Assembly (NCBI GenBank): GCA_017384185.1
Contig: JAFNUH010000293.1
Coordinates: 1-8,980 of the forward strand
Direction: 5' to 3'
Source: Alistipes sp.
GTDB lineage: Bacteria; Bacteroidota; Bacteroidia; Bacteroidales; Rikenellaceae
DNA: 8,980 nt
Of this stretch, positions 1 through 6,540 are shown in pieces (position 1 is the stretch's first letter; every line of letters begins with the position of its first letter). Both the position numbers and the translations under genes were made by a program. The notes beneath the pieces were generated by a model, which was not told where the DNA came from, did no database searches, and saw only the letters and a program-made list of their open reading frames with translations.

Positions 1-751
1 TAGGCGCACCATTGCGATAACCAACCACAAGGCTATACATCTCGCTGGGATCCTCAAACTCGTGGTCCACACGCAACGAGTAAGCGTTAGAGCCTACGTC
101 GAACGTACCTGCGGGTGTGTTGCGGTTAGCGGCAGCGATAGCAGACGAAATCTGCTCGATGCTAAGGTTATACGCCTCCAACTTATTGGGGTCGCAATAT
201 ATCTGAATCTCACGCTGGGGAATACCGGCGATTGATACAGTACCTACACCATCAACACGAGCCAAAGGTGTAACAATCTGGTCATCGAGAATCTTATACA
301 GACCAGACATACTCTCCTCTGCCGTAACACCCATCATAACAACGGGCATCATATCAGAAGAGAACTTAAAGATGATAGGCTGACTAACGCCATCGGGTAG
401 CGTCGAGAGCATATCCAACTTATCACGCACGTCGTTAGCCAAGATATCCAAGTCGTAACCCCACTCAAACTCAAGTGATACGATTGAGATATTCTCCTTC
501 GACTGTGATGTAATATCTTTGAGGTGCTCCACACCGTTCAACACGTTCTCAATGGGACGTGTAACGTTGTTCTCAATATCCTCGGCACTTGCTCCCGGAT
601 AAGTCGTCATCACCATCATAGCGTTCGACTCAATATCGGGGAAGAGGTCAATACCCAGACGAGAGAGCGACACACCACCAAAAATCATAATCGCTACGAA
701 TAGGATGATGGTGGTAATTGGGTTATTGACCGATGTTTTATATATATTCAT
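1..751 (-). CDS. RND multidrug efflux permease (AcrB/HAE1-like), N-terminal 250 residues, cut by window edge
   Basis: Inner-membrane proton-driven pump of a tripartite efflux complex. The reading frame opens with ATG at 751-749 and stays open to base 1, so only about a quarter of a usual ~1000-residue RND pump is present. Visible: a short cytoplasmic start, the first membrane helix at residues ~13-31, then the start of the periplasmic porter domain. It has the family's LFPDIE stretch (36-41) and the YPGASAEDIE motif (51-60) followed by TRPIENV (64-70). These match the AcrB/MexB pattern in order and spacing. The gene starts 26 bp after the adaptor gene stops, so it is the last visible member of the efflux operon. 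No frameshift is seen. Substrate cannot be told from this part. Identification as an HAE1-type RND pump is firm from motifs and neighbours. Confidence 0.95.
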   Translation of the reverse strand, partial: MNIYKTSVNNPITTIILFVAIMIFGGVSLSRLGIDLFPDIESNAMMVMTTYPGASAEDIENNVTRPIENVLNGVEHLKDITSQSKENISIVSLEFEWGYDLDILANDVRDKLDMLSTLPDGVSQPIIFKFSSDMMPVVMMGVTAEESMSGLYKILDDQIVTPLARVDGVGTVSIAGIPQREIQIYCDPNKLEAYNLSIEQISSAIAAANRNTPAGTFDVGSNAYSLRVDHEFEDPSEMYSLVVGYRNGAP

Positions 752-777
752 CGTCTGTTACTTTTTTCCGTTCAACC

Positions 778-1809
778 TTACTCATTTACACGCTCTACGG
801 CGATGCCATCCTTCAAAGCTACCTGACCAGAGGTTACAACCTCGTCGCCATCGGCAATACCGCTCAAAACCTCATACTTGTCGTTCATACGACGACCCAA
901 CTCAACCTTCTGGTATGAAACTGTACCGTCAGCCTTATATACATAGATGTAACGGTCACCAGAACCCAACATCTTAACTACCGACTGGTCGGGAACAACA
1001 ATGTTCTGACGTGTGCCATAGTTCATTGTAACACGAGCATACATACCCGGCTTAATCATCTCCTTGCCGTTAGCTACTGTTACCTCAACCTGGAAAGTGC
1101 GAGTCTGGGGGTCGATAGAGGGAGTGATACGAGATACCTTACCCTCGAAAGTCTGCTCTGCCAAAGCATCCAACGTAACATCTACCTTCATACCCTTCTT
1201 AACGTATGAGTAGAGTGACTCCGACACGTTGATAAAAATCTTTACGGGGTTGATGCGCTGCACAACAAAGATAGGCAGACCAGCTACCATATCGCCGTTG
1301 TCGTAGTTACGAGCAGTTACAACACCAGAGATGGGAGATGTAAGAGTCGTATTCTCCAACATATTCTCGTATGTTGACTTTGCTACCTCGTATGCAGTCT
1401 TCACAGCATCGAAGCTCGCCTTAGACTCACCACCGAAGTTATACAACTCGAGCGAACGCTTATAGTTAGCCTCGCTATTCTCCAACTGAACCTTAGCCTG
1501 CGCCAATGCTGTGTTATCGAGCTCGGCAACCTTCTGACCAGCATATACACGGTCACCCACATCAACCAACAGACGTGTGATACGACGAGGCTGCTGGGGA
1601 GTGATATTATTTACGGCATAGCCCTCTACATTACCTGTAAAGGTGCTCTGCTGCTCTACAGACTGCACATTTACCACCGCTGTGGTAACCTTAGGCTTTG
1701 CAACCTCGACGGGTGCAGCTGTCTCGGCACTCTTCTTCGACTGGCAAGCAACGCTTGCGACACAAACGCCACCCACGAGTAGCATTTTGATGATTGAATT
1801 CATTTTCAT
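778..1809 (-). CDS. RND efflux periplasmic adaptor subunit (membrane fusion protein), lipoprotein
   Basis: Periplasmic adaptor joining the RND pump to the TolC channel. The 343 residues start with a lipoprotein signal: a hydrophobic stretch 6-21 ending in SVA-Cys22, so the mature protein should be lipid-anchored. The next residues are QSKKS, not acidic, which fits inner-membrane or periplasm-facing retention. Domains in order: first lipoyl half ~65-99 (ITPQQPRRI...VGDRVYAGQKVAELD), a short helical hairpin ~100-155, second lipoyl half ~156-185 (LTSPISGVVTARN), beta-barrel ~186-260 (including TPSIDPQTRTFQVEV at 229-243), and a C-terminal membrane-proximal domain ~261-343. Length is normal for the AcrA/HlyD_D23 type. 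An internal Met3 is an alternative start and would not change the signal. It sits 19 bp after the tolC-like gene and 26 bp before the pump gene. Confidence 0.94.
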   Translation of the reverse strand: MKMNSIIKMLLVGGVCVASVACQSKKSAETAAPVEVAKPKVTTAVVNVQSVEQQSTFTGNVEGYAVNNITPQQPRRITRLLVDVGDRVYAGQKVAELDNTALAQAKVQLENSEANYKRSLELYNFGGESKASFDAVKTAYEVAKSTYENMLENTTLTSPISGVVTARNYDNGDMVAGLPIFVVQRINPVKIFINVSESLYSYVKKGMKVDVTLDALAEQTFEGKVSRITPSIDPQTRTFQVEVTVANGKEMIKPGMYARVTMNYGTRQNIVVPDQSVVKMLGSGDRYIYVYKADGTVSYQKVELGRRMNDKYEVLSGIADGDEVVTSGQVALKDGIAVERVNE

Positions 1810-1828
1810 ATCTATCTTCTGTTTTTAG

Positions 1829-3184
1829 TTATCTTAATTTATTGAGGGTGTTACCCATAATCTTCTCCATTGATACCTTGTTGATGAGGTACTCGTAAAT
1901 TGATGTTGAGCGAGACAACTCAGCCTGTGTGTATGCCAACTGTGAGTTATCAACATCTACCAGCGTACCGCCACCTACCTCGTAGCGCTTAACAGAGATA
2001 TCGTAACCACGCTTAGCCGTAGCAATATTCTGTGACGATGCGTGATACTGCTTAAGGTTAGTCTGCATATTGCTATAATATGACATTATAGCCGTACGCA
2101 ACTGACGCTCGGTATTCTCACGCTGCAACTGGATATTGCTCAAATCAATCTTCGCCTGATTAATATCAGCACGGCGCTTACCACCCGAGAAGATAGGGAT
2201 ACTAAGGCTCAAAGCTGCAGTAGAAGAGGGGTTCCATCTATAATGAGCCAAAGCAAACGACTCGTCCATCGCTGTAAACTGATAGTTGATTGATGCTGCC
2301 AACGAGGGGAGGTTTGCTGCACGCTTCAATTTAAGAGCCTGCTCCAACATACGCTCCTGAATATCCAACTGACGCATTGCTGAGTTCTCAGCCAAAGTAC
2401 CATCCATATTAATCTGCGATGTCATATCAACCTCATAGTCTGCCAACGAGCCTGCGCAGTCAACATTCATATCGAGGTCAACGCCCAAAAGCGCCTTCAA
2501 CTGCCACAACGCCAACACGATAGAGTTCTCAGCACCGAAAACGTTAGGCTCGGCGTTAGAAACGGTAACCTGCGAGCGGATAAAGTCGTACTCAGAAACC
2601 TGACCTATGGCATAACGCTTCTCAACAATCTTGTGGTTCTCTACGGCGTTATCGTAAACACGCTTATATACATTATAAGAGTCCTTTGCGAGCAATACCT
2701 GATAGAAAGCCTTTGACACCTGCTCAATCATATCGATGCGTGACGAGCGAGCCTGCTCAACAGCCAACTCTACATCCATAGCCGAGAGCTTCAACGACTT
2801 CCACAACTGCGCATTAATCAAAGGCATAGCAGCCGTTACACCTGCATTAACATTATTCATTGTACCGACCTTCATTGTCTGTCCCATAATGTGGAATGTA
2901 GGCTTCTGGATATTATGTTGCCAAGCACCCGAAGCTGAAATGTCGGGCCACAAAGCTGCGTAAGTACCACGCTTGGCGTACTTCTTAGCCTCGATAGTCT
3001 TGTCGGCAATCTTTACCGTAGGATTCTCGCTGAGGGCAATCTCCAAAGCCTGCTCGAGGGTAAGCACGAGCGGTGCGTCCTGCTGCGCAGCAGGTACTGC
3101 CTCAACATTCTCTTGTGCCTGAACAGACACCGCCGTAACGCATACGAGCGTCACCAACGCAAAAAAGAGATTCTTAAGTTTCAT
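1829..3184 (-). CDS. TolC-family outer-membrane efflux channel
   Basis: Outer-membrane exit duct for the efflux complex. The 451-residue product has a Sec signal peptide (basic KLK, hydrophobic 6-21, likely cleavage after VQA at 23). There is no lipobox, so unlike OprM-type channels it should be held only by its barrel. The two-repeat architecture of outer-membrane efflux proteins is visible. The first repeat begins at LTLEQALEIALSENP (41-55) and continues into a WPDISASGAW strand. The second half has its own NLPSLAASINYQF strand and a long predicted helix with Gln/Asn-rich heptads. The length is typical for TolC-like proteins. It lies 23 bp after the tetR-like gene and 19 bp before the adaptor gene, consistent with co-transcription. 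Family assignment is firm. The partner pump is inferred from adjacency. Confidence 0.94.
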   Translation of the reverse strand: MKLKNLFFALVTLVCVTAVSVQAQENVEAVPAAQQDAPLVLTLEQALEIALSENPTVKIADKTIEAKKYAKRGTYAALWPDISASGAWQHNIQKPTFHIMGQTMKVGTMNNVNAGVTAAMPLINAQLWKSLKLSAMDVELAVEQARSSRIDMIEQVSKAFYQVLLAKDSYNVYKRVYDNAVENHKIVEKRYAIGQVSEYDFIRSQVTVSNAEPNVFGAENSIVLALWQLKALLGVDLDMNVDCAGSLADYEVDMTSQINMDGTLAENSAMRQLDIQERMLEQALKLKRAANLPSLAASINYQFTAMDESFALAHYRWNPSSTAALSLSIPIFSGGKRRADINQAKIDLSNIQLQRENTERQLRTAIMSYYSNMQTNLKQYHASSQNIATAKRGYDISVKRYEVGGGTLVDVDNSQLAYTQAELSRSTSIYEYLINKVSMEKIMGNTLNKLR

Positions 3185-3207
3185 ACTAAATACCTATTAA
3201 ATTGTTT

Positions 3208-3873
3208 TTAATTATTCATCTTTCGTCGCTCGCTGAGCTTCATTGGGCGAGGCTCACGGGCTAACAATTCGTCAATTATCTTCAATCCCTTCTCCGATGC
3301 AAGACCACGCAGGAAGTTTACTGTCATTGCACCAAAAGCCTCCTCACGAGTAACCTCATCTGGGATAACAATATTATCCTCTGAGAGCAGCGTTCCCGAT
3401 GTGCTGATAAAGAGGCGTGCCATAAGCTCTACATCTACGGTTAAATCAAGGTAACCCTCCTCACGACACTTATCCAACGCATATCGCAATCCAGCAACAC
3501 CGTGCTCAGTATGTTCACGTTTCACCTTATCATAAACGTTAGGATAGAACTTCTTAAGGTTAAATGCCAAACGTTTATCCATATCGTTCTCGTGGCTTAC
3601 CCCCAACAATCTCACACTCACGAGCAGCACCTCAAGCATATTCTCGCAAGTAGCAACTCTGTTAGTTATACAAAGCTGACGTTGACGCATAAGGTAAACA
3701 ATACTTTCGTATAGCAGCTCCTCCTTATCGCCAAACATTTCGTAGAGCGTACGCTTCGACATACCCAAGCTGCCAGCCACGTCGTCCATACGAACAGACT
3801 TAACACCAAGAGTCTTAACCATTTGCGAAACGTGTTCTACTACTTTTTCTCGTTGTGTCATATTTTGCACCAT
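3208..3873 (-). CDS. TetR/AcrR-family transcriptional regulator, likely local repressor of the efflux operon
   Basis: One-component DNA-binding regulator. Of 221 residues, the first ~60 form a TetR_N helix-turn-helix: helix 1 ~7-22, then SVRMDDVAGSLGMSKRTLYE (26-45) covering helices 2-3, followed by the typical MFGDKEELL. The remaining ~160 residues are a helical ligand/dimer domain with no recognisable subfamily. It is the first gene of the tetR-tolC-adaptor-pump operon, so autoregulation and drug-responsive derepression are the usual expectation. That is inference from context. Two starts compete: Met1 at 3873 and Met5 at 3861. The promoter-like -7 element ends at 3884, so a transcript begun ~5-7 bases later would have only a 4-7 base leader before Met1 but ~16-19 before Met5. 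I keep the longer form but regard Met5 as at least as likely. Confidence 0.92.
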   Translation of the reverse strand: MVQNMTQREKVVEHVSQMVKTLGVKSVRMDDVAGSLGMSKRTLYEMFGDKEELLYESIVYLMRQRQLCITNRVATCENMLEVLLVSVRLLGVSHENDMDKRLAFNLKKFYPNVYDKVKREHTEHGVAGLRYALDKCREEGYLDLTVDVELMARLFISTSGTLLSEDNIVIPDEVTREEAFGAMTVNFLRGLASEKGLKIIDELLAREPRPMKLSERRKMNN

Positions 3874-3883
3874 TTTAACACTG

Positions 3884-3914
3884 CAAATATAATCACAGAA
3901 AACCGAAAAACAAA
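3884..3914 (-). promoter_or_regulatory. Bacteroidota-type promoter of the tetR-tolC-adaptor-pump operon
   Basis: On the minus strand TATATTTG (3891-3884) fits the Bacteroidota -7 consensus TAnnTTTG, and TTTG (3914-3911) fits the -33 element. They are separated by exactly 19 bp, within the known 19-21 bp range. The predicted transcription start is near 3877-3880, only a few bases before the annotated tetR ATG at 3873. No other gene lies between, so this is the natural promoter for the whole efflux operon. Confidence 0.72.
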
Positions 3915-3917
3915 AAA

Positions 3918-3939
3918 AGTTTTCGAGTTTTAGAGTTTT
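3918..3939 (-). repeat. Three AGTTTT (minus: AAAACT) hexamers at strict 8-bp spacing, just upstream of the efflux promoter
   Basis: Plus-strand AGTTTT occurs at 3918-3923, 3926-3931 and 3934-3939, separated by CG and AG. On the transcribed strand this reads AAAACT-CT-AAAACT-CG-AAAACT and ends four bases before the -33 element. The position corresponds to an UP-element or activator region. Function is inferred. The local AT-richness makes a chance origin possible. Confidence 0.5.
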
Positions 3940-4041
3940 TTGCTTATAAAAAGTACATTATGACCAATTACTACTCTTCTACTCCTCCGAGAGCGCAAAT
4001 ATAGCTTACTTTGTCCCTTCCGACACACCCTCACCGACCAC

Positions 4042-4058
4042 ACAATTCGCAGAATTGT
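4042..4058. promoter_or_regulatory. 17-bp palindrome, candidate operator
   Basis: ACAATTC-GCA-GAATTGT is a perfect 7-bp inverted repeat around a 3-base centre. The size and symmetry would suit a dimeric regulator such as the adjacent TetR-family protein, but it lies ~130 bp from the recognised efflux promoter and ~165 bp from the yitT-like start, so its target is unclear. Arms of this length can arise by chance in AT-rich DNA; I estimate roughly one such event in two regions of this size. Confidence 0.35.
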
Positions 4059-4174
4059 TCACTCACAATCTCGAATAGCACAATGTGACTATAAAATCTT
4101 AAAATTATTCTACCGCAACAACACTATTTTTATCATCACAAGCTAAAAAAACGGCAACAAAAAACATTTTTCTC

Positions 4175-4211
4175 GAAATTTATATTAATTTCACACTTTG
4201 AATAACAAAGT
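4175..4211 (+). promoter_or_regulatory. Two adjacent inverted repeats in the presumed yitT-operon promoter region
   Basis: GAAATT-tatatt-AATTTC (4175-4192) is followed three bases later by ACTTTG-aataa-CAAAGT (4195-4211). The left arm of the second contains TTTG (4197-4200), a partial match to the Bacteroidota -7 element. The TA of TAnnTTTG is missing and no TTTG/TTG is seen 19-21 bp upstream, so a promoter here is only tentative. If real, the leader before ATG 4225 would be ~20 bases and a protein bound to either repeat would cover the start of transcription. Confidence 0.3.
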
Positions 4212-4224
4212 TATAACACTACTT

Positions 4225-5136
4225 ATGACGAACTCATCAACAAAGCAACAGATAGAGCAGAACAAGATTCTGAAGACAATAAAGGAGTACGCCATTATGA
4301 CCATCGGAATGTGCATCTACTCCTTTGGTTGGATTGGCTGCGTACTGCCTGCCAAGAGCACAAGTGGAGCTGCATCGGGATTAGCAATCGTAATCAGCAC
4401 GGCACTTCATAACACGCTCGGCTGGGACGTAAAGATTGGAACTATCGTACTGCTTATCAACGTAGTGCTTCTGATTGCCGCAGGTATTATTCTCGGCTGG
4501 AACTTCGGCATCAAGACCATCTACTGCATCCTTGCACTCTCTATGTCGATGAATGTTTGGCAGGATATTCTTCCTGCTGACGACTTCCTTCACATCGACC
4601 GCCTACTGTCGATGATTATCGGAGGTGTCATAACGGGATTTGGTGTCGCCATAACGCTTATGCAGGGCGGCTCAGCGGGAGGAACCGACATCCTGGCGAT
4701 GATTATAAATAAATTCCGCTCAATAAGTTACGGAAGAATAATCTTCGTCCTCGACCTGCTTATCATAGCCTCATCGCTAACCGTTGGGTTCAGCATCGAT
4801 GCTGCAATCTACGGATATATTATGACCTTGGTTTTTGGCTACACGGTAGATATGATTCTTGCGGGCAACAAACAATCGAGCCAGGTATTTATCATATCGC
4901 CTAAGTATGAAGAGATTACACGTGCGCTAAACTTGGAGCTTGGGCGTGGTGCGACACTCATCAATGGCGAGGGCGGCTACACACATAATCAGACAAAGAT
5001 GGTGATGGTCGTATGCAGCAATCGTGAGACACAAGCCGTAATGAGATATGTAAGAAATATAGACCCCAACGCCTTTATGACCGTTGCTTCGGTGATGGGT
5101 GTTTACGGCAAGGGATTTCAACCTATAAAGTTGTAG
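4225..5136 (+). CDS. YitT-family membrane protein with C-terminal DUF2179 domain
   Basis: Integral membrane protein of unknown transport role (YitT_membrane plus DUF2179 architecture). I start it at ATG 4225, giving 303 residues. A TTG at 4198 would extend it by nine residues but lies within an inverted repeat in the likely promoter zone. Visible: a cytoplasmic N-terminus, then hydrophobic segments at ~22-42, 48-65, 71-92, 97-113, 126-147, 171-190 and 193-213. The family's conserved glycine-rich GGSAGGTDI is at 148-156. The soluble tail ~218-300 carries DUF2179 signatures: ELGRGATLINGEGGYT (238-253), IDPNAF (279-284) and GKGF near the end. Length is usual for the family. It is the first gene of a four-gene set, and the next ATG begins two bases after its stop. 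Family assignment is firm; substrate is unknown. Confidence 0.93.
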   Translation: MTNSSTKQQIEQNKILKTIKEYAIMTIGMCIYSFGWIGCVLPAKSTSGAASGLAIVISTALHNTLGWDVKIGTIVLLINVVLLIAAGIILGWNFGIKTIYCILALSMSMNVWQDILPADDFLHIDRLLSMIIGGVITGFGVAITLMQGGSAGGTDILAMIINKFRSISYGRIIFVLDLLIIASSLTVGFSIDAAIYGYIMTLVFGYTVDMILAGNKQSSQVFIISPKYEEITRALNLELGRGATLINGEGGYTHNQTKMVMVVCSNRETQAVMRYVRNIDPNAFMTVASVMGVYGKGFQPIKL

Positions 5137-5138
5137 CG

Positions 5139-5576
5139 ATGCAGTACCACATTGAGCCAATAACGGAGTTTGATGCAAGCCTTATTACGCCTATTGCTGA
5201 TATGCTTTTCCAGCTAACGGGGCGTGAGACGAAGTTTGGCGAGCAGGAGCTACGAAATATCATCGAAAATCCTGCATCACAGCTATTTATCCTACGAGTT
5301 GAGAACGCCGTTGCGGGTATGCTGACCCTCGGTCGCTACCCAGCACCTACGGGCACAAAGGTATGGGTGGAGGATGTTGTTGTGAGCAACGAATATCGTG
5401 GAAAGGGCTTAGGTCGCAAGATGGTGGAGTATGCCATAGAGTATTGCAAGAAAGATTATGCGCCCAGCACTCTGATGCTCACATCGAACCCTAAGCGTGT
5501 AGCTGCAAATGAGTTATACCGCTCAAGTGGCTTTGAGCCCAAGCAGACAAATGTCTATAAAATGACTATCGAATAG
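5139..5576 (+). CDS. GNAT-family N-acetyltransferase
   Basis: Small cytoplasmic acetyl-CoA-dependent acyltransferase, 145 residues, a single GNAT domain. Motif A is clear: VEDVVVSNEYRGKGLG (77-92), where RGKGLG is the R/QxxGxG/A loop that binds the CoA pyrophosphate. Motif B follows with LTSNPKR (114-120), then Asn124, ELYRSSGF (125-132) and a final beta-strand ending VYKMTIE. The N-terminal third (beta1-alpha1-alpha2) shows no substrate clue. The start codon is two bases after the yitT-like stop and the stop is three bases before the next ATG, so translation is probably coupled. The acceptor (amino acid, antibiotic, protein or polyamine) cannot be read from sequence. Confidence 0.92.
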   Translation: MQYHIEPITEFDASLITPIADMLFQLTGRETKFGEQELRNIIENPASQLFILRVENAVAGMLTLGRYPAPTGTKVWVEDVVVSNEYRGKGLGRKMVEYAIEYCKKDYAPSTLMLTSNPKRVAANELYRSSGFEPKQTNVYKMTIE

Positions 5577-5579
5577 GTT

Positions 5580-6536
5580 ATGCGAAATATACTCCTCTTT
5601 ATCTTTATTACAATCGCATTATGCGGATGCCAATCAAACGACGAAATAGTTATTGGTATTGCCTGGCGTGATGATGTCAAGGGCAATTCATACCTCGGAA
5701 CATACAAGGCAATCGAAGCCATAGGCGCAAAGCCTGTGCTTTTGGGTCAGGTGCGCTCAACCGATTTGGAGTATATCGACGGTAAAGTTGATGGTCAGCA
5801 CCTCGATTCAAATGAAATAATCCTGCACGACGACGCAGAGAAGATAAAGAGCTACACACATCTGCACTCAAACGCCGCCGAGGTGATGAAAGATATTGAC
5901 GCTGTGGTATTTACCGGAGGAGAGGATATATCCCCCACACTCTTTCGCAACCCCGAGGAGTGGCACGGCATAGAGGCTGAGCGAGATTACAACCCTACAC
6001 GAGATGTTAGCGACTACGTTCTACTATCGTACTGCATCGATAACGACATCCCGACACTCTGCATCTGCCGTGGTGCGCAGATGTTAGGCGTTGTGGCTGG
6101 TACGCCTCTGATTCAGGATATTCCGACCTACTACGCCGAGCAACAAATCGAGTACGACTACCTGCATCGATACAACAAATCAAATCCCGCAGCCGTCAAA
6201 GATTATGTGAGCCACACGGCAACCATCACGCAGAAAAACTCACTTATTTACAACATCTTCAAGGTTGATACGTTGCAGGGATGTCCCTCGTGGCACCATC
6301 AGGCAATAGGAGCTCTTGACAACACCGATGCCGTAGCCACTGCCATAACAACATCGCAGGGCGTGGAGATTATCGAGGCTTTGGAAATCCCCAACAAGCG
6401 TTTTATTCTCGGCGTGCAGTTCCACCCCGAGATTGTGATGGTTAAACACGATAAAAAGGCTGAGAACGAGTCCGACTATATGAGTTACACCGCAACTCTA
6501 CAACTCTTTGAGGATCTGGCAAATGCAGCAAAATAA
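5580..6536 (+). CDS. Lipoprotein gamma-glutamyl-GABA hydrolase-like protein (peptidase C26 / class-I glutamine amidotransferase fold)
   Basis: Probable gamma-glutamyl peptide/amide hydrolase of the PuuD family. Of 318 residues, the first 17 are a lipoprotein signal: hydrophobic ILLFIFITIAL and lipobox LCG-Cys17, so it is predicted to be exported and lipid-anchored. Catalytic features: FTGGEDISPT (111-120), nucleophile Cys163 in CICRGAQMLG, the WHHQAI segment (238-243) typical of PuuD relatives, and His282/Glu284 in GVQFHPE, giving a complete Cys-His-Glu triad. It is longer than cytoplasmic PuuD (~254), with extra residues around 60-100 and 185-215. The residues after the lipid Cys are QSNDE, acidic at +4/+5, which resembles a Bacteroidota surface-export signal. 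It lies three bases after the GNAT gene. Fold and triad are firm; the exact substrate and the exported location are inferred. Confidence 0.9.
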   Translation: MRNILLFIFITIALCGCQSNDEIVIGIAWRDDVKGNSYLGTYKAIEAIGAKPVLLGQVRSTDLEYIDGKVDGQHLDSNEIILHDDAEKIKSYTHLHSNAAEVMKDIDAVVFTGGEDISPTLFRNPEEWHGIEAERDYNPTRDVSDYVLLSYCIDNDIPTLCICRGAQMLGVVAGTPLIQDIPTYYAEQQIEYDYLHRYNKSNPAAVKDYVSHTATITQKNSLIYNIFKVDTLQGCPSWHHQAIGALDNTDAVATAITTSQGVEIIEALEIPNKRFILGVQFHPEIVMVKHDKKAENESDYMSYTATLQLFEDLANAAK

Positions 6537-6540
6537 CACA

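Larger units (their letters stand above)
3874..4224. other. 351-bp divergent intergenic region between the efflux operon and the yitT-like operon
   Basis: No open reading frame with coding character is seen on either strand, and the composition is AT-rich. It holds the efflux promoter and phased AGTTTT repeats at its left end, a second copy of the 9-mer GCAAATATA (3995-4003, first copy 3883-3891), a 17-bp palindrome at 4042-4058, and two inverted repeats close to the yitT-like start. No tRNA, riboswitch fold or strong intrinsic terminator was recognised. The length is more than two back-to-back promoters need, so extra control sites or a small RNA are possible but not shown. Confidence 0.6.

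Noticed and set aside
705..977. Plus-strand open frames across the permease/adaptor junction
   Set aside because: They are antisense to two well-supported efflux genes and have no recognisable product.
4041..4085. Three CACAAT hexamers in the intergenic region (4041, 4064, 4080)
   Set aside because: Spacing is irregular (23 and 16 bp) and the motif is low in information, so it is not a convincing repeat array.
4063..4088. TCACA...TGTGA arms resembling a CRP site
   Set aside because: The half-sites are in the opposite order and 16 bases apart, unlike TGTGA-N6-TCACA.
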